Notes under the pieces: model-generated | The model's input: the letters and a program-made list of their open reading frames with translations, nothing else | What the model was told of the DNA's origin: nothing | Database searches by the model: none | From: Candidatus Electryonea clarkiae | GTDB taxonomy: Bacteria; Electryoneota; Electryoneia; Electryoneales; Electryoneaceae | DNA length: 64,000 bases | Direction: 5' to 3' | Assembly (NCBI GenBank): GCA_030765455.1 | Contig: JAVCCM010000008.1 | Span: forward strand, 36,925-100,924 | Program-made: the position numbers and the translations under genes | Part shown: piece by piece, positions 18,156 through 25,813 of the stretch | Layout of the letters: each line of letters begins with the position of its first letter | Position numbering within the stretch: the stretch's first letter is position 1

Positions 18156-18192
18156 AACCCCGGTTCATTATCATGATGAGACCGGGGTTTTC
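18156..18192 (+). terminator. intrinsic terminator after the metalloprotease gene
   Basis: AACCCCGGT pairs with ACCGGGGTT around a 16-base loop and is followed by TTTCT. It lies 80 bp after the stop codon at 18075. Confidence 0.7.
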
Positions 18193-18208
18193 TCCTCTTG
18201 TTGCCGGG

Positions 18209-18237
18209 AACCCATGTTTGTTCATCAAACATGGGTT
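18209..18237. repeat. second hairpin, 12-bp stem
   Basis: AACCCATGTTTG and CAAACATGGGTT pair perfectly around a 5-base loop. A T-rich but interrupted tail follows. It may back up the terminator at 18156 or be a dispersed hairpin. The remainder of the 18076-18422 gap shows no gene. Confidence 0.6.
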
Positions 18238-18422
18238 ATCTTATTTCTTTTCAACCCATTATTACATATCCATCCCTCAGGTTTTTTGATCAGATCTTAT
18301 ACAAGTTGCTTTCAAAGGATGATCTTTAAACTCACGTACTAACGCCAGCAAGCTAAAGCTTGTACTCTATACCTGACTGTTTGAAAGATACGTAACTGTT
18401 TGAAAGCAAATTGATATTACCA

Positions 18423-18842
18423 TTATAAATTTGTCATGAGTTCTTCTCCGGTAATAAGGACAATCCTCTCGATTTTCGCTAATTCAATGAGTTCAGGGGT
18501 AAATCCGGCTGCACTGAATAGTACAAAATGTAGATCACCATCTATTTGTTCAGGCAAATACCGGACTTTCTGTTTCATTTTTTTAAGAACATTAATTCCT
18601 ACAGGCGATTTCCACCATTTGCATTCTCCAACTAAGAAACTCTGCTCACTTTTGCTGAAGACTTCGGCAATGAGATCAAACTCTCCGGCGAAAAACTTTC
18701 GTAAACCACCAGACTCCTCGCTTTCGGCGTCCATGTCATTCATAAATTAATAGATAAGGGCGATAGTGATCTGCTCGACCTGGCTTTTTGGATCGGGCAC
18801 TTTGCCGACGAGAATATCGCGAGCGGTGTCGGTGTCCAGCAT
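18423..18842 (-). pseudogene. decayed hsdM 5' end fused to a DUF234-like nuclease domain
   Basis: Reading leftwards from ATG 18842 the frame gives MLDTDTARDILVGKVPDPKS, matching the intact hsdM at 28358 but missing five codons. A TAA then replaces the Lys codon before FMNDMDAESEESGG. A 106-residue ORF restarts at 18743. After FFAGEF (about 18678) hsdM similarity stops and the sequence becomes EFDLIAEVFSKSEQSFLVGECKWWKSP, then LHFVLFSAAGFTPELIELAK. That is the PD-(D/E)xK-like C-terminal DUF234 domain of archaeal/bacterial ATPases, with Asp and E-C-K spaced as usual. The junction falls on the shared residues EF, suggesting recombination at a short homology. It stands 6 bp after the KilA-N gene. 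Confidence 0.8.
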
Positions 18843-18848
18843 AGTTGG

Positions 18849-19673
18849 TTATTCTTTGATTTGTTTCAGCGTGGGTACTGAGGCGAGTACCTTCATCTGC
18901 CGGATGGCGATTTCGTTGAGGCGTTTTAAACGTTCCCCTTGTGACAGCCCCAAATGAATAAGTTCGGCGTTCATGCTTTCGATATTAGCAAGCACCAAAA
19001 GTTGATCGATGGAAGAATACTCGCGCATATTTCCTTCAAGATCAGGATTGTTAGTCCGCCACTGCCCGGCGGTCTGACCGAAAAGGGCAACATTGAGAAT
19101 GTCCGCTTCGCTGGCATAGGTGATGGCAGCTTGCGCCGGTGTAACTTCGGTTGGAATCAGGTGCGCCTGAATAGCGTCCGTGTGGATGCGATAGTTGAGT
19201 TTGGCAAGTGTACGGTTAAGGTTCCACTCAAGGGACAGGCGGTTGTTTTCTTCATCCTTAAGACGCTGAAATTCTCTGATGAGGTAAATCTTGAATTCCG
19301 GACTGATCCACATGCCGAATTCAAATGCAATATCTTTATGCGCGTAAGTGCCGCCGTATCGCCCGGCTGTTGCTTTCAAGCCTATGGCACGAGTTTTATT
19401 AACCCACTCCTTGACGCTAATCTTATAGTTGTTTAGTCCCGCCCGGTTTCTAATTGTGGCGAATTCGCCATAATTAAAATCAGGATTGTAAACGCTCTCC
19501 CAGATGCCAAGAAACTCGACAGTGTTGCGATTTCTCAGCCAGTCGGAAATAAAAAATTCACCGTCTTTCGCTTTTAACATATCCGTCAGGGAAATGTAGT
19601 CTCCCTGAGGTTGCGACAGGATCGTTATCTCTGTTCCCTGAACTGCTATAATTGATTTTCCGGTCTTGCTCAT
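18849..19673 (-). CDS. KilA-N domain protein within a decayed restriction locus
   Basis: This intact 274-residue protein carries a KilA-N (APSES-like DNA-binding) domain at residues about 10-136: ISLTDMLKAKDGEFFISDWL, then NYKISVKEWV, GLKATAGRYGGTYAHKDIAFEFGMWISPEFK. The rest is helical with ESMNAELIHLGLSQGERLKRLN near the end. The start ATG has GAGGAG 6 bases upstream. It lies between remnants of hsdR (5') and hsdM (3') on the same strand. KilA-N proteins are known from phages and from defence loci, where their role is not settled. That the ORF is intact between broken neighbours suggests either recent decay or independent selection. Confidence 0.85.
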   Translation of the reverse strand: MSKTGKSIIAVQGTEITILSQPQGDYISLTDMLKAKDGEFFISDWLRNRNTVEFLGIWESVYNPDFNYGEFATIRNRAGLNNYKISVKEWVNKTRAIGLKATAGRYGGTYAHKDIAFEFGMWISPEFKIYLIREFQRLKDEENNRLSLEWNLNRTLAKLNYRIHTDAIQAHLIPTEVTPAQAAITYASEADILNVALFGQTAGQWRTNNPDLEGNMREYSSIDQLLVLANIESMNAELIHLGLSQGERLKRLNEIAIRQMKVLASVPTLKQIKE

Positions 19674-19675
19674 TA

Positions 19676-19813
19676 TTACTCCTCTATGCAGATATTGGCA
19701 GGTTTGTTTTTCTCAGGAAAGAAACGCCACCCTGATTTTTCGAGGAGCTTGTTTATCTTTATGCGAGCTGTTGCTTCTTTCATGTGAAAATTGTTCTCCA
19801 GAGATAGTAAATG
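19676..19813 (-). pseudogene. hsdR 5' remnant (36 codons)
   Basis: On the reverse strand, ATG 19783 begins MKEATARIKINKLLEKSGWR and ends with TAA at 19676. The DNA is nearly identical to the start of the intact hsdR (25789-25920), with about three differences before the homology breaks near codon 33. The upstream leader, including CTGGAG, is shared to about 19813. The stop is two bases before the KilA-N start. Confidence 0.9.
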
Positions 19814-20060
19814 CAAACATCCTTGATGATATTCAGATAAAAATAGGTATCATAAAATACAACACAGTTTTTTCTCAAACAATACGGAATCAAGCGCTCA
19901 CATCATTATGGGACTTAATTACTCTCCTGTAAGATGATCACTGTAAATCATTGAGGGGCTCTTTCTTTTGTTGCCTTGATTGTTATTAAGTTGTATTTTT
20001 GCTGTTTCCAATTGGGTTTCAACCTGCCTGTATTGTGTTACATGAAATGAGGGAGAAGGA

Positions 20061-21659
20061 ATGAAGTTTAATATTTACAATAACCAGTTGATAGCAGCGA
20101 TCATCTTATTATTGTTTATGTCTGTATGCAGTATTCCATGCCTGGCATCGGATGACAAGGCTTTAGACGAAATAGAACATGTCTCCGACAATGAATCTGC
20201 TGTGGAACACGAAACGCACGATACTCATGCTGTTACTTCTGACGAAAAGCATGGTGGTGGTCATGATGATCATGGAACGAAAAGTGGTAAGGGTCACAGC
20301 TCATTAGGTAAATCCTTGCCGATATGGAGCGCAATACCGTTCGTCGGAATCCTTCTTTCGATTGCATTACTTCCCTTATTTGCGCCTCGTTTCTGGCATC
20401 ATCATTTTCCAAAGATTTCAGCATTCTGGGCTGTGCTGTTTGCTGTCCCGTTTTTGATCGCGTATAAGAGTGGTGGGCTCTATGAGATAATGCATATTTA
20501 CATTGCTGATTATATACCATTTATCATTTTATTGTGGGGATTGTATGCTGCATCCGGAGGAATCCTACTCAGGGGAACCCTGATAGGAACTCCCGTCGTT
20601 AACCTAGTCCTGCTTCTTATTGGTACAATTCTCGCTTCCTGGATAGGGACTACCGGTGCCTCTATGATCCTGATTCGTCCTGTTCTGAAGGCGAACAAGA
20701 GCCGGTCCAACAAAATGCACGTGGTGATTTTCTTTATATTCCTTGTCAGCAATATCGGGGGATCTTTGACTCCCTTGGGCGATCCACCGCTATTCCTTGG
20801 ATTTCTTCATGGGGTACCATTTTTCTGGACGCTTAACCTGCTTCCACACATGGGTTTAGCGGCAGGTTGGCTGCTCCTGTTATTCTTCCTAATGGATTCA
20901 TTTTTATTCAGGAAGGATAAGGATAAATTTAAAGAACTTGCGAACATGGATCGTGAACCTCTGAAACTCGAAGGACTTCACAACCTTATCTTTTTTGCCG
21001 GAATTATGGGAGCAGTTCTGTTCAGCGGGATGGTTCAGCTTAAAGTATTTAACGTAATGGGAGTACATTTACCGCTTCAAAATATTATACGCGACCTGTT
21101 TATTGTTCTTATGGTTTATCTCTCAGTAAAGACTACCAAAACTAAGATACGCAAGGACAACAGTTTTACCTGGTTTCCCATCAAGGAAGTGGCATATTTA
21201 TTTGCAGGTATCTTCATGACGATCATTCCGGCGCTTGCGATGTTACGCGCAGGAACTGAGGGTGGTCTCGGTTTTATAGTGGATTTCGTGAAAGAGCCAA
21301 TACATTATTTCTGGATTACTGGTGCTCTCTCAAGTTTCCTTGATAATGCTCCCACTTACTTAACGTTCTACAACCTGGCACAGGGGAGAATTGGAATAGA
21401 TGATTTTATGGTTAACCAGATTTTGACGGAATCCGTTCAACATCCAATGTCAAATACTTTCATCCAATATTTGAAAGCGATCTCGGCTGGAGCGGTATTC
21501 TTTGGCGCTATGACATACATAGGTAATGCACCTAACTTCATGGTTCGCAGTATTGCTGAGGAAAGCGGTTTGAAAATGCCGAGTTTCTTTGGTTATATGC
21601 TTTGGTCAATCGCAATTCTTGTTCCGTTATTTATTGTAGTAACCTGGGTCTTTATCTAA
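20061..21659 (+). CDS. sodium:proton antiporter, citrate-transporter-like (IT/CitMHS) superfamily
   Basis: The 532-residue protein has a signal-like first span, then a His/Asp/Glu-rich stretch (residues 30-75, with HGGGHDDHG) that could bind cations in the periplasm, and about twelve further spans from residue 90. IGTTGASMILIRPVL and NIGGSLTPLGDPPLFLGFL are the paired re-entrant blocks of NhaD-like antiporters; SSFLDNAPTYLTFYN and GNAPNFMVRSI are the second pair. Na+/H+ exchange is the best guess, and other divalent or organic anion substrates cannot be excluded. A universal stress protein gene follows after 30 bp. Confidence 0.78.
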   Translation: MKFNIYNNQLIAAIILLLFMSVCSIPCLASDDKALDEIEHVSDNESAVEHETHDTHAVTSDEKHGGGHDDHGTKSGKGHSSLGKSLPIWSAIPFVGILLSIALLPLFAPRFWHHHFPKISAFWAVLFAVPFLIAYKSGGLYEIMHIYIADYIPFIILLWGLYAASGGILLRGTLIGTPVVNLVLLLIGTILASWIGTTGASMILIRPVLKANKSRSNKMHVVIFFIFLVSNIGGSLTPLGDPPLFLGFLHGVPFFWTLNLLPHMGLAAGWLLLLFFLMDSFLFRKDKDKFKELANMDREPLKLEGLHNLIFFAGIMGAVLFSGMVQLKVFNVMGVHLPLQNIIRDLFIVLMVYLSVKTTKTKIRKDNSFTWFPIKEVAYLFAGIFMTIIPALAMLRAGTEGGLGFIVDFVKEPIHYFWITGALSSFLDNAPTYLTFYNLAQGRIGIDDFMVNQILTESVQHPMSNTFIQYLKAISAGAVFFGAMTYIGNAPNFMVRSIAEESGLKMPSFFGYMLWSIAILVPLFIVVTWVFI

Positions 21660-21689
21660 AACACAATAGCTGGTGTAGGTGGAGGGAAA

Positions 21690-22139
21690 ATGTTTCAACA
21701 TATTATGTTTCCAACTGATACTTCAGAGATCTCGAATGCAGGATTTAATGTTGCCCTGAATCTTCAAAAAAGGTACGGCGGTAAAATTACCATCCTGAAT
21801 GTTCATGATGAGTTTATGTCAAAAGAGGAGATGCAATATCTTCGAGTCAGTCAGCAGCAATATGAGGAGTTTATTCGAGAACGTGCAGTATTAAGCCGTG
21901 ATAAAATTGCAGAGATGCTGAAGAAACATGATGCTGAAGATGTATGCGACATTCTCTTGCGCAAAGGCAAACCACGGCAAGTAATTACAGAAGTGGCGGA
22001 CACAATTGAGGCTGATTTAATTGTAATGTCCTCTCAGGGCAGATCATGTTTTTCTGATCAGATTATTGGTTCGGTAGCGGAGCACGTTGTTAGACAGGCA
22101 AAAATGCCCGTGCTCGTTGTAAAAGTCGAGAAAAATTGA
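21690..22139 (+). CDS. universal stress protein, UspA family
   Basis: This 149-residue single-domain cytosolic protein opens FQHIMFPTDTSEISNAGFNVAL. It carries the nucleotide-binding motif G-2x-G-9x-G-(S/T) in the form SSQGRSCFSDQIIGSVAEHVV, followed by PVLVVK. Such proteins bind ATP or related ligands and often partner with transporters. Here it follows the antiporter gene by 30 bp and is likely co-transcribed. Confidence 0.88.
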   Translation: MFQHIMFPTDTSEISNAGFNVALNLQKRYGGKITILNVHDEFMSKEEMQYLRVSQQQYEEFIRERAVLSRDKIAEMLKKHDAEDVCDILLRKGKPRQVITEVADTIEADLIVMSSQGRSCFSDQIIGSVAEHVVRQAKMPVLVVKVEKN

Positions 22140-22173
22140 ATACCTCCTGAGACTTTTCAATTGACTTGAAATG

Positions 22174-22202
22174 TTGACAATATTAAAACATCTATCTATA
22201 TT
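22174..22202 (+). promoter_or_regulatory. sigma70-type promoter upstream of the tRNA-Ala region
   Basis: TTGACA (22174-22179), a 17-base spacer and TATATT (22197-22202) form a near-consensus promoter. It lies 134 bp before tRNA-Ala and downstream of the stress protein gene, so it may drive the tRNA region. Confidence 0.5.
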
Positions 22203-22336
22203 CTTGTCTCGTGAAAAAATGAGTTTTCGCATGTTATTTCAACTGGATAGAACTTAATTTTGTTAACATTACGTTCATCTAATTGTCAATGAGATGATAT
22301 CCAAAACTTGACAGGGGTGTTTTCCGACAAATAAAG

Positions 22337-22409
22337 GGGGCCTTAGCTCAGCTGGGAGAGCGCCTGAATGGCATTCAGGAGGTCAGCGGTTCGATCCCGC
22401 TAGGCTCCA
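22337..22409 (+). tRNA. tRNA-Ala (GGC)
   Basis: The cloverleaf is complete. The acceptor stem is GGGGCCT with AGGCTCC (one G-T pair), D-arm AGCTCAGCTGGGAGAGC, anticodon loop ATGGCAT (GGC) and T-arm GCGGTTCGATCCCGC. The CCA end is not encoded. Confidence 0.97.
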
Positions 22410-22435
22410 CAATCTTAACGGGTAGGAGCTGTCAG

Positions 22436-22663
22436 GTGAAAGCGATTCTTGGAATATTCCTTTGTATAATATTATTTTTCTTTTTAGTGATGGGCAGGAG
22501 AGAGAAAAAACGTTATAAGAATTTGAGGAAGAAGATTGTAGATAGAGCAAAGGGTAGAGTTTTTGATTCGGTAGATTATCCGGAAAATGTTTTAGATTTA
22601 AATGTAGATGACATCGAACCTGAAGAGAATTCAGATACGGTTCAGGATAATACGACTAATTAA
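22436..22663 (+). CDS. small membrane-anchored protein, unknown function
   Basis: The 75-residue protein starts at GTG 22436, with AGGAG 7 bases upstream. One N-terminal span (ILGIFLCIILFFFLVM) is followed by a basic stretch RREKKRYKNLRKK and an acidic tail. Its position between tRNA genes and its strong ribosome site make it a likely real gene. No family was recognised. Confidence 0.6.
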   Translation: MKAILGIFLCIILFFFLVMGRREKKRYKNLRKKIVDRAKGRVFDSVDYPENVLDLNVDDIEPEENSDTVQDNTTN

Positions 22664-22726
22664 ACTCTTGCGGAGGCAAAGTCTTTATTTACATGTGATG
22701 AAATCTCATAATTATTTTCTATATTT

Positions 22727-22799
22727 GCGAGAGTAGCTCAGTTGGTAGAGCCCCACGTTGCCAACGTGGCTGTCGCCGGTTCGAGTCCGGTCTCTCGCC
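22727..22799 (+). tRNA. tRNA-Gly (GCC)
   Basis: Acceptor GCGAGAG pairs with CTCTCGC. The anticodon stem-loop CCACG-TTGCCAA-CGTGG gives GCC. T-arm GCCGGTTCGAGTCCGGT. The discriminator base reads C, which is uncommon. CCA is not fully encoded. Confidence 0.95.
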
Positions 22800-22880
22800 C
22801 ATTTTTTTATCCCGGTGCAGATGAAATTATAGTTTGCATTGGATTTGGTTCAGGATGCGCTTTTAACCTTTGGCGAAACT

Positions 22881-22953
22881 GGCGGCGTGGCCAAGCGGCT
22901 AAGGCGAAGGTCTGCAAAACCTTTATTCCCCGGTTCGAATCCGGGCGCCGCCT
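22881..22953 (+). tRNA. tRNA-Cys (GCA)
   Basis: Acceptor GGCGGCG pairs with CGCCGCC; the anticodon stem-loop AAGGT-CTGCAAA-ACCTT gives GCA; the discriminator is T as expected for Cys. Confidence 0.96.
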
Positions 22954-23028
22954 CAGCAGGAATTGTTCATTTTTATGGTTATGGTCCTTGACCTGTTTGA
23001 AAGAACCTGAAGGTCTTGGCGTCGTTTC

Positions 23029-23112
23029 GCCGGGGTGGTGGAATGGCAGACACAGGAGACTTAAAATCTCCCGGGGCTTAGCCCTGTGCCGGTTCAAGTC
23101 CGGCTCCCGGCA
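23029..23112 (+). tRNA. tRNA-Leu (TAA)
   Basis: This is a class II tRNA with a long variable arm (CGGGGCTTAGCCCTG). Acceptor GCCGGGG pairs with TCCCGGC, and the anticodon loop CTTAAAA gives TAA. Discriminator is A. Confidence 0.95.
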
Positions 23113-23174
23113 CTCTACAATGGAATTAACGATTTTTCGTTCTTTGGAAATTATTAGATGAATGAATTTTCCCA

Positions 23175-23250
23175 GGGCGATTAGCTCAGCTTTGGTTAGA
23201 GCGCTGTCTTGACATGGCAGAGGTCACTGGTTCGAGTCCAGTATCGCCCA
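23175..23250 (+). tRNA. tRNA-Val (GAC)
   Basis: Acceptor GGGCGAT pairs with ATCGCCC; anticodon loop TTGACAT gives GAC; T-arm CTGGTTCGAGTCCAG. It ends 37 bp before the infC start and may share its transcript. Confidence 0.96.
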
Positions 23251-23286
23251 CTTTTTAATAGTTAAACAATAAAGGAGAAACCACAC

Positions 23287-23829
23287 ATCGCCACATTTAG
23301 AGATCGTAGCTCATCAAATCAACCCGCAGCACATCGGATTAATGAGCAGATTAAAGTGTCATCTGTAAGGCTCATCGGAGCTGAAGGAGATCAGGTAGGA
23401 ATAGTTGATACGATAAAAGCGAGGAAACTCGCAGTAGAGAGTGGACTTGATCTTGTTGAAGTAGCGCCAAACGCTAAACCTCCCGTAGCAAGAATACTTG
23501 ATTATGGGAAATTTCAATATGAGATCGCAAAACGAGAAAAAGCCAGCAGGAAAAAAGGACACCAGACACAAGTCAAACGTATCAGGCTTTCACCGAAAAT
23601 TGATGATCATGATTTTAATTTCAAATTAAAAGCTATCCGTCAGTTTATTGAAAACGGTGATAAGGCAAAAGTTACATTGATCTTTAAAGGGCGAATGGTA
23701 ACTCACAAGGAACTCGGTCGAGAGGTGATGGAAAAAATGGTGGAAGCTGTTTCGGATGTCGCCAAGGTAGAAGGTAGTATTCAGATGGAAGGTCCCCGGA
23801 ACATGGTGATGACCTTGCAAAAGAAATAA
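23287..23829 (+). CDS. infC: translation initiation factor IF-3, with ATC start codon
   Basis: The 180-residue factor keeps 30S subunits free of 50S and checks initiator tRNA pairing. The N-domain includes RINEQIKVSSVRLIGAEGDQ and LDLVEVAPNAKPPVARILDYGKF; the C-domain has KRIRLSPKIDDHDFNFK and VTLIFKGRM. The first in-frame ATG or GTG (GTG 23356) would delete the invariant RINEQI region. ATC at 23287 restores it and has AGGAG 9 bases upstream; an in-frame stop occurs at 23263. Rare AUU/AUC/AUA starts are known for infC and allow IF-3 to repress its own translation. It is followed by rpmI and rplT. Confidence 0.93.
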   Translation: MATFRDRSSSNQPAAHRINEQIKVSSVRLIGAEGDQVGIVDTIKARKLAVESGLDLVEVAPNAKPPVARILDYGKFQYEIAKREKASRKKGHQTQVKRIRLSPKIDDHDFNFKLKAIRQFIENGDKAKVTLIFKGRMVTHKELGREVMEKMVEAVSDVAKVEGSIQMEGPRNMVMTLQKK

Positions 23830-23856
23830 ATAATTTAAGAACGGAAGAGGCAAGCT

Positions 23857-24051
23857 ATGCCAAAAATGAAAACAAGTCGTGCAGCGGCAAAGAGATTCAC
23901 AAGAACAGGGACTGGGAAAATTCGCTGCAATCACAGTCATAAGAGTCATATCCTGACTAAGAAAAAAAGAAGTAGAAAACGTAAATTACGGAAATCCGGA
24001 TTGATTGCAAGTGTGGATGTTCCGCGTGTAAATAAGATGATTTTGACATAG
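23857..24051 (+). CDS. rpmI: 50S ribosomal protein L35
   Basis: This 64-residue basic protein starts [21 protein letters not shown] and contains [20 protein letters not shown], typical of L35. GGAAGAGG lies before the ATG. It stands between infC and rplT, the conserved bacterial order. Confidence 0.97.
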   Translation: MPKMKTSRAAAKRFTRTGTGKIRCNHSHKSHILTKKKRSRKRKLRKSGLIASVDVPRVNKMILT

Positions 24052-24060
24052 GAAAATCCA

Positions 24061-24405
24061 ATGCCCAGAGCAACTAACAATCCGGCGTCAAAGGCACGTA
24101 GAAAAAAGATATTAAAAAGTGCCAAGGGGTATTACGGGCGCAGTAAAAGCACAATACGAGCGGCGCAGCGTGCAGTTGATCGTGCCGGACAATACTCATA
24201 TCGCGACAGAAGGGTCAGACGTCGTGAATTTCGTAGATTATGGATCATTCGAATCAATGCAGCAGTACGTCCTCATGGACTTAGCTATTCAAGATTTATG
24301 TATCTATTAAAAGAGAAAGAAATAGGTCTCGACCGGAAGACGCTTGCGTATCTTGCTTTCGAGGATATTGATGCATTTAATGCAATCGTGGCGGAAGTAT
24401 TGTAA
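24061..24405 (+). CDS. rplT: 50S ribosomal protein L20
   Basis: The 114-residue 23S rRNA-binding protein contains RRKKILKSAKGYYGRSKS, then AGQYSYRDRRVRRREFRRLWI and INAAVRPHGLSYSRFMYLL, all L20 blocks. It starts 9 bp after rpmI. In several bacteria L20 represses this operon; no leader mimic was recognised here. A terminator follows. Confidence 0.97.
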   Translation: MPRATNNPASKARRKKILKSAKGYYGRSKSTIRAAQRAVDRAGQYSYRDRRVRRREFRRLWIIRINAAVRPHGLSYSRFMYLLKEKEIGLDRKTLAYLAFEDIDAFNAIVAEVL

Positions 24406-24437
24406 CCGGAATTATGATATCATAACAATGTATTGAT

Positions 24438-24464
24438 GAGACCCTGCCGGGTCTCTTTTTATTT
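24438..24464 (+). terminator. intrinsic terminator of the infC-rpmI-rplT operon
   Basis: GAGACCC pairs perfectly with GGGTCTC around TGCC and is followed by TTTTTATTTTT. Confidence 0.93.
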
Positions 24465-24523
24465 TTAATGAGCTATTTCTGTTTGTTATCAGGAAGTAAT
24501 TGCATAGTTTGACTGCTAACTCT

Positions 24524-24735
24524 TAAATATTTAGGGCTTCTTGAAAATTTTACATCATCAAGAAATTATGTGTCATGGAAATTCTTGATCTATCGGAGAA
24601 AAAAGAAAACCACAAAGATCGCAGAGAATCCGCAAAGAACTCAAAGAAATTCTTAGTGAACTTTGTGCCTGCTTTGTGTTCTCTGTGGTAAAAACAATTT
24701 TGCGAACATGCTGCATTATTTTCGAGATACCCTAC
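24524..24735. repeat. dispersed repeat with inner inverted repeat, copy 1
   Basis: It matches 53111-53335 over about 210 bp, with many substitutions and small indels. At its heart, accacaaagatcgcagagaa (from 24609) pairs with ttctctgtggt (to 24689), an imperfect hairpin. The flanking parts tttacatc-tcaagaaat, atcatggaaat and ttctgcatta are shared as well. It fills the gap between the rplT terminator and the thioesterase gene and encodes nothing convincing. Confidence 0.75.
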
Positions 24736-24775
24736 AAACAGAACAAATATTCTATTATTCAGGAAGGATAAAAGA

Positions 24776-25132
24776 ATGGATAATCGTATCCCTGTGACTT
24801 CCAAGATGTGCATGACAAGAGATGTGGGAACACATGGCAACCTTTTCGGTGGGAATATGCTGGGATGGATGGATGAGGCTGCCGCTATTTATGCGAGAAA
24901 ACAGACAGGTGCAAACCATGTTGTAACTGTGAAATTCACTGAAGTAATATTCAAATATGTTGTTAAAGTTGGCGAGATAGTTGAATTTTCGGTTTCAAAT
25001 TCACGAATAGGAAATACCAGCATTACATTCGATCTTGAGGGCTATGTAGGCGAGACGATGGTAGTACGTACCGAAGCCACATTCGTAGCGGTAGATGAGC
25101 AGGGAAGACCGACAGTTATCAGGCGTGGTTAG
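24776..25132 (+). CDS. acyl-CoA thioesterase, hotdog fold (YciA-like)
   Basis: This 118-residue single hotdog domain hydrolyses acyl-CoA to free acid and CoA. The conserved opening is present: MCMTRDVGTHGNLFGGNMLGWMDEAAA, with the catalytic Asp in WMDEA. VVTVKFTEVIFKYVVKVGEIVE and the later VRTEATFVAVDEQGRP follow family order. An AGGA site precedes the ATG. It lies alone between a repeat and a restriction island. Confidence 0.85.
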   Translation: MDNRIPVTSKMCMTRDVGTHGNLFGGNMLGWMDEAAAIYARKQTGANHVVTVKFTEVIFKYVVKVGEIVEFSVSNSRIGNTSITFDLEGYVGETMVVRTEATFVAVDEQGRPTVIRRG

Positions 25133-25282
25133 CTTGAGAGTGTGTCAATGTTTTAGTTTAAAGAATTTGTAAATTGTTCTAAATAGAGTTGAAAAACTCT
25201 ATGAGAAGTATTAATAAATTTATTCATGCAATTAGTAATCAAGCCATATCACCAACTGAAACATTGGATAGTGGAGATAATA

Positions 25283-25558
25283 GTGGAAACTGAAGTTGTA
25301 CGAATCTTGACAGTGACCTTTGAAGCACATGCTCAACAGACAGAGAATGGAGTTGAATATTGGCTTGCTCGAGATTTACAGCAGCTTCTGGGGTATGCGA
25401 AATGGGTAAACTTTCTAAACGTTGTTACGAAAGCTAAGACCGCTTGTGAAGTCAGTGGTCATAAAGTGTCAGACCATTTTGCTGACGTCAGCAAAAAGGT
25501 TGACTTAGGATCAGGTAGTCAGCGAGATATTGATGATATCATGGGGACTTCGCCTTGA
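25283..25558 (+). pseudogene. truncated DinD-like gene
   Basis: GTG 25283 has GGAG 6 bases upstream and begins VETEVVRILTVTFEAHAQQT, continuing YWLARDLQQLLGYAKWVNFL, TACEVSGHKVSDHFADVSK and LGSGSQRDIDDIM. This is the N-terminal BRO-like domain of the SOS-induced DinD family. It stops after DDIMGTSP, where family members continue into a Tyr/Leu-rich region and a second domain, so about two thirds are missing. It sits just upstream of hsdR at the edge of the restriction island. A working short form is possible but unlikely. Confidence 0.75.
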
Positions 25559-25813
25559 TCCGAAATAAAGGACTTCAAACAGTTGACAAGCGAAATAATT
25601 CACACTAAGTTACGAAAGTTAGCATTAGTTGAATCAATACCTCTAATATCAAGAAAGATACAAAATATTATGAATCCTGAATATCACCGGTACTTCAGAT
25701 GAATCATCCTTTTGCAATATCAGAAAAAAATACCGGGTTGGGAAAGAAAGATAAAAGAATTAGAAATACTGTTCCAAGCAAAACATTTACAACCTCTGGA
25801 GAATAATTTTCAC

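Noticed and set aside
22308..22336. TTGACA with ATAAAG 17 bases later, just before tRNA-Ala
   Set aside because: Transcription would begin inside the tRNA, so it cannot be the tRNA promoter.
22742..23161. 139-codon ORF and its reverse-strand shadow
   Set aside because: Both run through the Gly, Cys and Leu tRNA genes.
25712..25813. 34-codon upstream extension of hsdR, with a faint resemblance to an HsdS tail (ELEILFQAK)
   Set aside because: The duplicate at 19676-19813 is conserved only from just before ATG 25814, and the resemblance is too short to support a remnant.
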